This document shows positions 1 to 5,663 of a stretch of DNA of 11,604 nucleotides, piece after piece (position 1 is the stretch's first letter; the number at the start of each line of letters is the position of its first letter). The stretch is taken from the NCBI GenBank assembly GCA_026419815.1, contig JAOAKR010000020.1, forward strand, positions 1 through 11,604, in the 5' to 3' direction. This stretch comes from Microcaldota archaeon. GTDB taxonomy: Archaea > Micrarchaeota > Micrarchaeia > CAILAH01. The notes under the pieces were generated by a model. The model worked only from the letters and a program-made list of their open reading frames with translations. It was not told the DNA's origin and did no database searches. The position numbers were made by a program, and so were the translations under genes.

Positions 1-1073
1 CTGTTTGTGCGCTCGCCCGCATACTGCAATACAAGTCGGCGCTTTTCATCCTGGGCGAGCAATTTTGCCTTTGCCAAGCAGTCTTCCATGGGTGCCGCAG
101 AATTTGAGTAAAGTATGGCTGCAGCTACCTTATCCTCGCCGTCCTTGTCATAATCAACGAGTACTACGGGGCCATTTAGCGCACTCTTTTCTGGCATCTG
201 CAAAGGGCAGCCGCAGGAGGCGGCGTATTTAGCAAATTCATCCCCGTGTGCAGAGTAAACGCGCCTGAGCAAAACCGGAAAGACCTTGCTGAGCTCAGTG
301 TGCATCTGCCTCCCAATCCCCTGGATTTCGCCGAGCGGGGATGCACGGCTAAGCGTAATCGCATACTCAAATGCACGGGCATTCCCAAAGAGCCCGAAAT
401 TTGTGAGTGTTGATGCGGGAAGGAGGCCGCGCAGTGAGTCGCACACCTTCGCCCTTATTGCCGCCTCGTACGCACGCTCGCTGGTATTTTCATCGCGCGG
501 GAATTTCTCCGTGTAGTGCTTCTGCAACGGGCCCATAAGCGAGGAGTACGTGTCAAATAGTAGGTTGCAGGAAGAAACGTAATCATCGGCGTGCCTTGAG
601 CCCATAATGAACTCGTCCCTGTAATACTGGTATTCCCCGCCTACTTTCTCATTAAAGTAGACGTATCTGCTTGACTTTTCAAGGGGGGAGAGCCCTATGC
701 GCCTGTCTTCAAAAAACTTTGTGGCAAGGTTGCTTGCGCGCTCAACAGCCAAATGCGCGCCAGCAAGCTCGGCAACTGAGTCATCCCCATACTGGACAAG
801 CACGCGCTCATAGAACTTCTCCGCTTTTTGCAACGGCTCCAGCATATTGCCCTGCAAAGTGGGAGCAATATCATTTAGGCGGAGCTCACGGCTACTTAAA
901 AATTCATCTAAAAGAAGGCGCCTTAATCCCTTAGACGAGCGGCTGTAGCGTGAAAACAGCGCCCCCTTAACAATCTCTGGCAGGTTGACCAGCACAAAAA
1001 CGTCCCCATCCACGCAGGTGCAAAAGCGCGAAAGGGCTTCCTTTTCATTTTGGGAAAACACTTCCACTTGCAT
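1..1073 (-). CDS. ThyX-family (flavin-dependent thymidylate synthase-like) protein, 3' end off the window
   Basis: An open frame of 357 codons begins at an ATG at 1073 and reaches base 1 without a stop, so the C-terminus is missing. ThyX proteins make dTMP from dUMP using FAD, methylene-tetrahydrofolate and NAD(P)H. Family features seen: a GDDSVAE segment (residues 96-102), a ThyX-motif-like segment at 124-137 that keeps R124, S129, E132, S134, R136 and Y137, a YYR at 150-152, and the conserved C-terminal helix block LLPASTLTNFGLFGNARAFE (217-236). The canonical RHR triad reads R-R-I, so the flavin-binding motif is altered. The protein is already longer than classical ThyX (about 220-250 aa), which fits the long ThyX-like proteins I recall from CPR and DPANN genomes. 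An AT box at 1094-1101, about 24 nt upstream, suggests a leaderless transcript. The family call is good; thymidylate synthase activity is uncertain. Confidence 0.8.
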   Translation of the reverse strand, partial: MQVEVFSQNEKEALSRFCTCVDGDVFVLVNLPEIVKGALFSRYSRSSKGLRRLLLDEFLSSRELRLNDIAPTLQGNMLEPLQKAEKFYERVLVQYGDDSVAELAGAHLAVERASNLATKFFEDRRIGLSPLEKSSRYVYFNEKVGGEYQYYRDEFIMGSRHADDYVSSCNLLFDTYSSLMGPLQKHYTEKFPRDENTSERAYEAAIRAKVCDSLRGLLPASTLTNFGLFGNARAFEYAITLSRASPLGEIQGIGRQMHTELSKVFPVLLRRVYSAHGDEFAKYAASCGCPLQMPEKSALNGPVVLVDYDKDGEDKVAAAILYSNSAAPMEDCLAKAKLLAQDEKRRLVLQYAGERTN

Positions 1074-1093
1074 AACTTGATTTGTGCAGCCAC

Positions 1094-1101
1094 AAATAAA
1101 A
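1094..1101 (-). promoter_or_regulatory. Putative TATA box for the ThyX-family gene
   Basis: On the minus strand this reads TTTTATTT, centred about 24-25 nt upstream of the ATG at 1073, the usual archaeal box-to-start distance for a leaderless mRNA. It is a weak match, judged by position and composition only. Confidence 0.35.
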
Positions 1102-1140
1102 GCCCGTGTGGAGCTGCCAAACCCATCCAGCTACCGCCTA

Positions 1141-1153
1141 AAATATATATAAA
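1141..1153 (+). promoter_or_regulatory. TATA box for the small membrane protein gene
   Basis: The run AAATATATATAAA is a strong archaeal box A. It lies about 38 nt upstream of the ATG at 1187, which places transcription start near 1174 and leaves a short leader that carries the GGGTGA ribosome-binding site. The box is nearly symmetric and could also fire leftward, with a longer leader for the ThyX-family gene. Confidence 0.65.
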
Positions 1154-1174
1154 CATTCCCACAGAGTTATACGT

Positions 1175-1180
1175 GGGTGA
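1175..1180 (+). promoter_or_regulatory. Ribosome-binding site GGGTGA
   Basis: GGGTGA matches the archaeal anti-Shine-Dalgarno core (GGTGA) and stands 6 nt before the ATG at 1187. It favours that ATG over the TTG at 1184 directly before it. Confidence 0.6.
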
Positions 1181-1186
1181 TATTTG

Positions 1187-1570
1187 ATGAAATGGGAAAC
1201 GGTTGCCGAGTTCGCCTTTATTGGGGGCGTGATATTGGCTTTCATCATAGGGGCGATGCCTGGCACAAATATGTATGCCTATAGCGTTGTTATGCTGCTC
1301 GGCGTCGTTGTAGGGCTTGTTAATATGTTTGACAGGAACCTTGAGCGCTTTATGCACGCCATTAACACAATCATACTCGCAACAATCCTCTTCTACATAC
1401 TTGCATCGCAAGTCAATGACTCAATGCTGATCGCCCTAAAGAACATTGCGACTGCAATAGCATTCTTCGTTGGGCCAGTCGCATTTGTGGCTGCCGTGAA
1501 GGATGTATACGACCTGGCGATGGAATACCAGAGGGAGCGCAGGGTTCCTGAAAAGAAGAGGAGAAAATAA
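1187..1570 (+). CDS. Small four-helix membrane protein, function unknown
   Basis: This 127-aa protein is almost entirely hydrophobic. Likely membrane segments lie near residues 7-23, 29-46, 58-75 and 83-104. It ends in a charged, lysine/arginine-rich tail that is probably cytoplasmic. No catalytic motif or known family signature is visible. The ATG at 1187 was chosen because a GGGTGA site precedes it by 6 nt and a strong TATA box lies at 1141-1153; a TTG at 1184 would add only one residue. Its TAA (1568-1570) abuts the stop codon of the convergent ksgA gene with no base between. Small proteins of this kind are common in DPANN genomes and usually cannot be assigned. It is a real gene by promoter, RBS and coding texture, with no functional claim. 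Confidence 0.75.
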   Translation: MKWETVAEFAFIGGVILAFIIGAMPGTNMYAYSVVMLLGVVVGLVNMFDRNLERFMHAINTIILATILFYILASQVNDSMLIALKNIATAIAFFVGPVAFVAAVKDVYDLAMEYQRERRVPEKKRRK

Positions 1571-2350
1571 CTAAGCTGAGATTTCTTTTCCTATTTTCAT
1601 TATCTCATCACGGCTAAGCTGGAATATGCGCTTGTTTAAGGGGATCCCCTTATCCCTGAGGCGTGAGAGCACGCTTTCGGCGCCAAGGCCGCGCCCCTTG
1701 CAATACATACGTATTGAGGATGCGAGCTGCTTCTGCCTGTGCTGGAAAAGCGCGGTTATGGCTTCGTGAACGTCAGGTAGGATTTGCGGGGCGCCTGTTG
1801 GGACAAGCTCAATGAGTGCGGAATCAACTTTGGGCCTTGGCCTGAACGCCGTTTTTGGCACAGTAATGTGCTCACGAATGCTGAAATAGTGCTGCGCAAA
1901 AAATGATATGCGGGACATTTCCCTCCCGCGCGCGCAAAGCTTCCTTGCAAATTCCTTCTGGAACATAAGCACCGCGCGCCTGAATTTCCACTTCACAAGC
2001 CGGAAAGTAATGTCTGAGGAGATGTAATACGGCAGGTTGCCGGCCACAAGGTCAACATCAAAAGGCTCAAGCTCCAGGAAATCCCCCTCAATTACACGCA
2101 CATTGCTTTTTTGGGCGAATTTTTCGCGCAGCAGGGCGGCAAAGCGCGGGTCCTTCTCAACCAATATAAGCTCTTTTGCGGTGAGCAGGCGCTCAGAAAG
2201 CCGGCCGTCGCCCGGCCCAATCTCAAGCACGCGCTTGCCATCAGGAGATATAATGCGGGCTTCCTTGTTTAGGAACCTAAAATCAGAGAGAAAGCACTGG
2301 CCCAATTTCCTGCTCTTTCTTATCGGCCGCTCCCCATTTGCATCTTCCAT
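1571..2350 (-). CDS. ksgA: rRNA adenine dimethyltransferase KsgA/Dim1
   Basis: KsgA/Dim1 uses S-adenosylmethionine to dimethylate two adjacent adenines in the 3'-terminal hairpin of 16S rRNA, a late small-subunit assembly step. The 259-aa protein has the full set of family motifs: GQCFLSD at 17-23, the SAM-binding motif I EIGPGDGR (43-50), the acidic ribose-binding stretch VEKD (64-67), EGDF (88-91), the catalytic NLPY (105-108), FQKEFARKL (130-138) and PRPKVDSALI (171-180). The C-terminal helical domain is present and the length is normal for archaea. The ATG at 2350 is preceded by GGGTGG, 7 nt upstream. It is the last gene of the operon rpl21e-rpoF-DUF655-ksgA, an order known from many archaea. 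A 62-nt spacer separates it from the DUF655 gene. Confidence 0.96.
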   Translation of the reverse strand: MEDANGERPIRKSRKLGQCFLSDFRFLNKEARIISPDGKRVLEIGPGDGRLSERLLTAKELILVEKDPRFAALLREKFAQKSNVRVIEGDFLELEPFDVDLVAGNLPYYISSDITFRLVKWKFRRAVLMFQKEFARKLCARGREMSRISFFAQHYFSIREHITVPKTAFRPRPKVDSALIELVPTGAPQILPDVHEAITALFQHRQKQLASSIRMYCKGRGLGAESVLSRLRDKGIPLNKRIFQLSRDEIMKIGKEISA

Positions 2351-2412
2351 TCCAAGCCACCCATAAAACAGCTTGTGCGGGCGCCGCTCAAATCGCTATC
2401 GCCGCCCGATAC

Positions 2413-3000
2413 TTACCTATAACGTGCCGGCCTAACAAATAAATAGTATTTTGAGCCCTGCAGCTCCTCCTCTATGCGCTGGGCAAGGAAGTCAACAAGC
2501 CGGTTCACGTGTATCCTTTTCTCAATGTCCTCAAAGCTCTCAAACGGCTTCTTGTCGCGCTCGTCAATTATGCTTGACATTATCTTCTTGCCTATGCCCG
2601 GGATGAGCTCAAGCTGGTGCACGCGTATGTTGATTGGGCCGCACCTGTTGAAGAAATTGACAAACTCCGCTTCCCTGGAGAGTATTATGCGGGTTGTTAC
2701 CTCGCGCAGGTTGCTCCGCGCAGCGGATGTCAGCTCGGTAGCCATTATGCGGCCGCGTATGCTTGCGACCTTATCCCTCTCGCCCCGGCCAACGTAAACG
2801 CGCTCACCCACCGTAAATGCAACGCCTGGCTTGGGGTATGCCTCAAGAAGCGTGAAGAACTTGTCCCCTATGAGCTGGAGGACGGGCTGCCTGCGCGGGT
2901 CATCCGACTTGCCGTACGGGAGGAAGTCTATAACGTAGCCGTATTCCTCCATCTGCTTCTCAAATGCCTGCGGGCTTCCCTGTTCCAACATAACCACCAT
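2413..3000 (-). CDS. DUF655 family archaeal protein (HhH-containing, putative nucleic-acid-binding)
   Basis: This 195-aa protein matches the archaeal DUF655 family in sequence style and in gene position. Visible parts are an N-terminal region with EYGYVIDFLPYG (19-30), a beta-rich middle with VGERVYVGRG (64-73) that resembles an OB-like fold, and a helix-hairpin-helix around ELIPGIGKKI (131-140) followed by a helical tail. The HhH and the basic C-terminus suggest RNA or DNA binding; the exact role of the family is not established. The gene sits between rpoF and ksgA, the standard archaeal arrangement. Its ATG overlaps the rpoF stop by one base (TGATG), which implies translational coupling. 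A second ATG three codons in (2991) is preceded by GGTGGT and could be the true start. Confidence 0.9.
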   Translation of the reverse strand: MVVMLEQGSPQAFEKQMEEYGYVIDFLPYGKSDDPRRQPVLQLIGDKFFTLLEAYPKPGVAFTVGERVYVGRGERDKVASIRGRIMATELTSAARSNLREVTTRIILSREAEFVNFFNRCGPINIRVHQLELIPGIGKKIMSSIIDERDKKPFESFEDIEKRIHVNRLVDFLAQRIEEELQGSKYYLFVRPARYR

Positions 3001-3332
3001 CAGAGCGCTGAGAGAATGTCAAGCACCTGCTTGCACTGTGCAGCAGTTATGTCCCTCTTCTCCTGCTGGAATATGAGCATTACTTCTGGCTCGGTTTTTG
3101 GGAGCAGGTCAACAAGCTTGACCGCCATTGAGTCAGAAACGAACGGGAGCTCGGAAAGCTTGGCAATAAGCTCGTGGCACTTTTCCTTGCTGAGGTGCGC
3201 AAATTTCTGCGCGTATGTGAGTGCATTCTTCTGCTCAAACCCCAGCTCGCCGTCCTTCTCGCGCGCCTCAAGGATAGCCGCAACCTCTGAAAGCGGTACT
3301 ACCCTGCTGCCCTTAATCTCTTTGCCAAGCAT
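3000..3332 (-). CDS. rpoF: DNA-directed RNA polymerase subunit F (Rpb4 homologue)
   Basis: The 110-aa product is the archaeal Rpb4-like subunit. It pairs with Rpo7/RpoE to form the polymerase stalk that binds emerging RNA and helps open the promoter. It is all-helical, with the family pattern of an N-terminal segment around VVPLSEVAAILEAREKDGEL, a central LTYAQKFAHLSKEKCHELIAK helix pair, and a C-terminal HRDC-like part containing LPKTEPEVMLIFQQEKRDIT. The ATG at 3332 was chosen because GTGGTG stands 6 nt before it and 14 nt separate it from the L21e stop. An in-frame GTG at 3344 would add four residues but leave no room for an RBS. The stop overlaps the start of the DUF655 gene by one base. 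Confidence 0.93.
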   Translation of the reverse strand: MLGKEIKGSRVVPLSEVAAILEAREKDGELGFEQKNALTYAQKFAHLSKEKCHELIAKLSELPFVSDSMAVKLVDLLPKTEPEVMLIFQQEKRDITAAQCKQVLDILSAL

Positions 3333-3346
3333 CAAAAACACCACAC

Positions 3347-3622
3347 TTATGCCGGCTCCAGGTGCGCCGGCCCGGATATGAGGCGCTTGGTTGCATTGCC
3401 ATCCCGCACCTCAATAACGTATGCACTGCCCTGCGTTGCAACAACCGTTGCGTGCCTGCCCCTGTAGCGGGGGTGCGGCATGCCGGGGTGGCCTGCCTTT
3501 ATGCTCACGACCACCTTGTCGCCCGGCTTGAACTGCTTGAATACCTTTGTCACGCCAAGCCTTCCCTTGGACTTGAGCTTGCGCGAGTGTGTTGAAAGCG
3601 TGCCTCTTGACCTCTTAACCAT
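3347..3622 (-). CDS. rpl21e: 50S ribosomal protein L21e
   Basis: This 91-aa basic protein is the archaeal/eukaryotic large-subunit protein L21e (eL21). Recognisable parts are the lysine/arginine-rich N-terminus, the SH3-like barrel beginning FKPGDKVVVSI (31-41), and the signature GMPHPRYRGRHATVV (47-61), close to the family consensus GMPHPRYHGKTG. The length is typical. It heads the minus-strand operon with rpoF, DUF655 and ksgA. The ATG at 3622 is preceded closely by GGCTGAT, a GGTGAT-like site. The likely promoter is the shared AT box at 3679-3690. Confidence 0.96.
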   Translation of the reverse strand: MVKRSRGTLSTHSRKLKSKGRLGVTKVFKQFKPGDKVVVSIKAGHPGMPHPRYRGRHATVVATQGSAYVIEVRDGNATKRLISGPAHLEPA

Positions 3623-3678
3623 GCTATCAGCCTTTTACGAAGTAATCTTGCTGGGACAGGTTAGTTTTGGGCCGAATA

Positions 3679-3690
3679 CCTTTTTAAAGT
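3679..3690. promoter_or_regulatory. AT-rich box between the divergent rpl21e and TBP genes
   Basis: CCTTTTTAAAGT is nearly symmetric and is the best box-A candidate in the 112-nt divergent gap. Rightward it predicts a TBP transcript starting near 3711. Leftward it predicts an L21e transcript starting near 3658. Both would have short leaders holding a ribosome-binding site. No second box of equal quality is apparent except GTTTAAAAAT at 3714-3723, which lies too near the TBP start. Confidence 0.5.
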
Positions 3691-3734
3691 TATGCGGCTA
3701 TTTCTTTACGTCAGTTTAAAAATAGGGTGAAACC

Positions 3735-4022
3735 ATGCCCAAAGTCAAGAAGATACCCCAGCCAAAATTCAGGATTGAGAATATCGTTGCTTCAGCCAGC
3801 TTGAATGTTGAGCTTGACCTGTACTCTATCGCAATGGAAGTTGAGGACGTTGAATACGAGCCGGAGCAGTTTCCTGGTGCAATACTGAAGCTCAGGAACC
3901 CGAAGGCATCGCTGCTCCTGTTCAAGAACGGGAAGATAATATGTACAGGTGGCAAGAGCGAGGAGGAGGTCAAAAACGCCATCACCCGCGCTATTAAGAT
4001 CCTTCCCCCATACATAAAGTAG
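3735..4022 (+). CDS. tbp: Single-repeat (half-size) TATA-binding protein
   Basis: TBP bends promoter DNA and, with TFB, recruits RNA polymerase. Ordinary archaeal TBP is about 180-200 aa with two tandem repeats; this protein has 95 aa and one repeat. After a lysine-rich leader come RIENIVAS (13-20), ELDLYSIAMEVE (26-37), the stirrup VEYEPEQFPGAIL (39-51), SLLLFKNGKIICTGGKSEE (59-77) and a final helix. Both DNA-intercalating phenylalanines (F46, F63) and the minor-groove asparagine N16 are present. The opening resembles the N-terminal repeat, while YEPEQFPG and GKIICTG resemble the C-terminal repeat that carries the TFB contact. A GGGTGA stands 4 nt before the ATG. The frame ends in TAG, and the convergent gene begins 11 nt later, so a frameshifted second repeat is not possible downstream. 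It would presumably work as a homodimer, or a second TBP exists elsewhere. Confidence 0.92.
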   Translation: MPKVKKIPQPKFRIENIVASASLNVELDLYSIAMEVEDVEYEPEQFPGAILKLRNPKASLLLFKNGKIICTGGKSEEEVKNAITRAIKILPPYIK

Positions 4023-4032
4023 GCGCACCGCG

Positions 4033-4533
4033 CTATTTTCTCCTTATTTCCAAAAGGACTTCGGACACTATCTTATAAACCAGGTATAATATCCCTAGCA
4101 GGATCGTCAGCTGGAGCAGCTGCATCCCAGTATAGGTGTAGTTTATGAACTCAATCTTTTCCTTGCTTGCGGGGCGGTACTTGCAGTAGTATTCATATGC
4201 GACGTCCCTGTGGAACTGGTTTATTTCCTCGGTTGTCCGCGAGCCAAACCCGCTGTCTATCATCTCGTGGTACCTGCCAGGGTATTTTGTCTCAAGGTAA
4301 TAATCGCCTATCATCTCAAGCTCAAAATCCGAAAGCGTGTCGCAACTTGCGTTCTGCGCAACCAGCACACGCCCTATCTCATACTCAACCTTGAGGCCAA
4401 GCCCCCTATGCGCAAACAATATTGGTACCGACAAAAGCAGGAGAGCAAGGATAAGCATAAATTGCTTGCCGCTACTGCCCGCACAAAATGGCGCTACGGC
4501 GTATGGGGATTGCTGCTTTGCTGCCCACTCCAT
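4033..4533 (-). CDS. Small membrane protein with two TM segments and an exposed middle domain
   Basis: The 166-aa protein has a hydrophobic segment at about 25-41, a polar middle (about 42-133) and a second hydrophobic segment at about 137-156, ending in a charged tail (EIRRK). The middle contains SDFELEMIGDYYLETKYPGRYHE and two cysteines (C64, C117) that could pair if the domain faces outward. The pattern of a 'GDYY...HPG..H..M' block recalls a small domain I associate with other DPANN/CPR membrane proteins, but I cannot name the family. The ATG at 4533 lies four bases after the deoxyhypusine synthase stop, with GTGAT from that junction as a possible RBS, so the two are probably co-transcribed. 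An alternative start is the Met at residue 26, which would make the first helix an N-terminal signal anchor. It converges on the TBP gene with 10 bp between stops. Confidence 0.7.
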   Translation of the reverse strand: MEWAAKQQSPYAVAPFCAGSSGKQFMLILALLLLSVPILFAHRGLGLKVEYEIGRVLVAQNASCDTLSDFELEMIGDYYLETKYPGRYHEMIDSGFGSRTTEEINQFHRDVAYEYYCKYRPASKEKIEFINYTYTGMQLLQLTILLGILYLVYKIVSEVLLEIRRK

Positions 4534-4537
4534 ATTA

Positions 4538-5455
4538 TCACTTCAGTTTTTGGTGCAGTGAGAGTGCAAGCAGCGGGAATGAGATTGATGCCTCATCATT
4601 AACAAGCACGTGCCGTGATGAGGACTTTATCTTGCCCCAGCTCACCGCCTCGCGCGGGTATGCTCCGCTCAGCGATGCATCGTGCTCTTGCGCAGTTGAG
4701 ATGTATATCGCCCTGTCAAGCCCCTCGCGCATCAGGTTGACCCCAATTGTGTAATGCTTGGCAATCCCCCCGCCTATTATGAGCGCGCCAGTCCTCTCTG
4801 CGTTGAGCGTCATTTGTGCGATATCAGCCATATCCGCAAGCTGGTCAAGCACGAACCCCTTGTGCTGCTGCCTGTAAAAGTAAAGCTGGAGGCCGAGCGC
4901 CCCATCTGTAATTGCCGGGCAGAATACCTTTGCGCCAGTGTCAAGCGCAGCCTTCAGGAAAGAATGCTTGTCCTTTATTGGGCGCGAAAGCTCGGTTATG
5001 AGCGCATTTACGGATACTGGCCGGCCCTTGTCAAGGCGCTTGAGCACGGGCTTTACATATCCCTCAAGCTCCTCATACCGCTGGCTTGGCACGAATATGT
5101 TCCCTATCCTGTTTATGCCCTCGCTCCTAAGCTCCGCGTCATCCGCATAAAACGAGCCGAGGTAGAACTCACCAAGCGACTTCATTATGTCCTCCTCAAT
5201 TGCACCCGCTGTAGTGATTATCACCTTGGGCCTGGCGTCGCGTATGAATTGGGATGCAATCTCACGCAAGCCAGAGCTTATCACGTTTGAAGTGAACGAG
5301 AAGAACAATGTGTTGTGCCTGTCGCTAACCATCTCCCAGAGGATCTCATCGGCATGCGAAAGGTTGGTCGCCTGTATGCCCAGCGTTGAGTAGGCCTTTA
5401 GCAGCTCCGGGAAGGACTTAACATCGTCAAGGCTGAACCCCCTTATCGTATCCAT
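4538..5455 (-). CDS. dys: Deoxyhypusine synthase
   Basis: DHS transfers the aminobutyl group of spermidine, via NAD, to one lysine of initiation factor aIF5A, making deoxyhypusine. The 305-aa protein has the family's Rossmann-like core: TSN at 55-57, TTAGAIEED (81-89), CPAITDGALG (179-188), GGGIAKH (228-234), STAQEHDASLSGA (253-265) and EAVSWGKI (269-276). K275 in AVSWGK corresponds to the lysine that forms the enzyme-imine intermediate in human DHS (Lys329), and H234 to its His288, so it should be active. The length is normal. The ATG at 5455 has no clear RBS, but an AT box is centred about 27 nt upstream, which fits a leaderless mRNA. The following gene (4033-4533) starts four bases after its stop. 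Confidence 0.95.
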   Translation of the reverse strand: MDTIRGFSLDDVKSFPELLKAYSTLGIQATNLSHADEILWEMVSDRHNTLFFSFTSNVISSGLREIASQFIRDARPKVIITTAGAIEEDIMKSLGEFYLGSFYADDAELRSEGINRIGNIFVPSQRYEELEGYVKPVLKRLDKGRPVSVNALITELSRPIKDKHSFLKAALDTGAKVFCPAITDGALGLQLYFYRQQHKGFVLDQLADMADIAQMTLNAERTGALIIGGGIAKHYTIGVNLMREGLDRAIYISTAQEHDASLSGAYPREAVSWGKIKSSSRHVLVNDEASISFPLLALSLHQKLK

Positions 5456-5478
5456 AGGTATGCTCTACCCTCAAAACA

Positions 5479-5486
5479 TTAAAAAA
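5479..5486. promoter_or_regulatory. Shared TATA-like box between dys and tRNA-Thr
   Basis: TTAAAAAA is centred at about 5482.5. It lies 27-28 nt from the dys ATG (5455, minus) and 28-29 nt from the first base of the tRNA (5511, plus), the expected distance for an archaeal box A on both sides. On the plus strand it is preceded by a purine-rich CAAAACA that could serve as the TFB element. It is the only good box in the 55-nt gap. Confidence 0.5.
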
Positions 5487-5510
5487 CAAACCGCCCTAAA
5501 AAGCCTGTGC

Positions 5511-5636
5511 GCTCCAGTAACTCAGCCTGGTAGAGTGCGTCCTTGGTACGGCTGCCGGGGGCCTGCCCCTCGGTTTCCCTGGTTCTCAGATGAGGCAAAC
5601 AGGACGAAGCCGGGAGTTCAAATCTCCCCTGGGGCT
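5511..5636 (+). tRNA. tRNA-Thr(GGU) with intron
   Basis: The mature tRNA folds cleanly. The acceptor stem is GCTCCAG (5511-5517) with CTGGGGC (5629-5635); it includes one T-G wobble. T8 and A9 follow. The D stem is ACTC/GAGT (5520-5523 with 5533-5536), the anticodon stem CGTCC/GGACG (5538-5542 with 5602-5606), and the variable loop has 5 nt. The T arm is GGGAG-TTCAAAT-CTCCC (5612-5628). The spliced anticodon loop reads TTGGTAA with anticodon GGT for threonine. The discriminator is T73 (5636), which fits archaeal tRNA-Thr, and position 37 is A, as needed for t6A. The CCA end is not encoded. An intron of 52 nt sits at the canonical 37/38 position. A T-rich tract (5641-5650) follows and may end transcription. 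Confidence 0.93.
5549..5600 (+). other. tRNA-Thr intron (52 nt, position 37/38)
   Basis: Only removal of 5549-5600 restores a 7-nt anticodon loop with a Thr anticodon that agrees with the T73 discriminator. The intron is GC-rich and contains a strong hairpin: 5555-5561 pairs with 5566-5573, with T5570 bulged and a CCTG loop. At the exon junctions I can pair only three bases of the central helix (5543-5545 with 5596-5598); the fourth is G-G. It therefore looks like a relaxed bulge-helix-bulge site rather than the strict four-pair form. Confidence 0.75.
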
Positions 5637-5663
5637 TGCCTTATTTAATTAGTTGGCCGCACA

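Noticed and set aside
923..1411. Minus-strand open frame of 162 codons
   Set aside because: It lies opposite the small membrane protein gene and the ThyX start. It is rich in Cys/His/Asn with no family pattern, and the plus-strand frame has the promoter and RBS.
2617..3381. Plus-strand open frame of 254 codons
   Set aside because: It is the antisense of DUF655 and rpoF, both clearly recognised. Its translation has no domain and a composition typical of a shadow frame.
4023..4600. A frameshifted or separated second TBP repeat downstream of the half-TBP
   Set aside because: I looked for a second IENxV / FPG / SGK pattern in the plus-strand frames after 4022 and found none; the region is filled by a convergent gene.
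4754..5290. Plus-strand open frame of 178 codons
   Set aside because: It is antisense to deoxyhypusine synthase, whose motifs are all intact on the other strand.
5543..5604. Reading the interrupted tRNA as tRNA-Phe(GAA) or tRNA-Ser(GGA) by moving the intron
   Set aside because: Those placements need non-canonical intron positions. A T73 discriminator does not fit Phe, and the 5-nt variable loop does not fit Ser; Thr(GGU) agrees with both.
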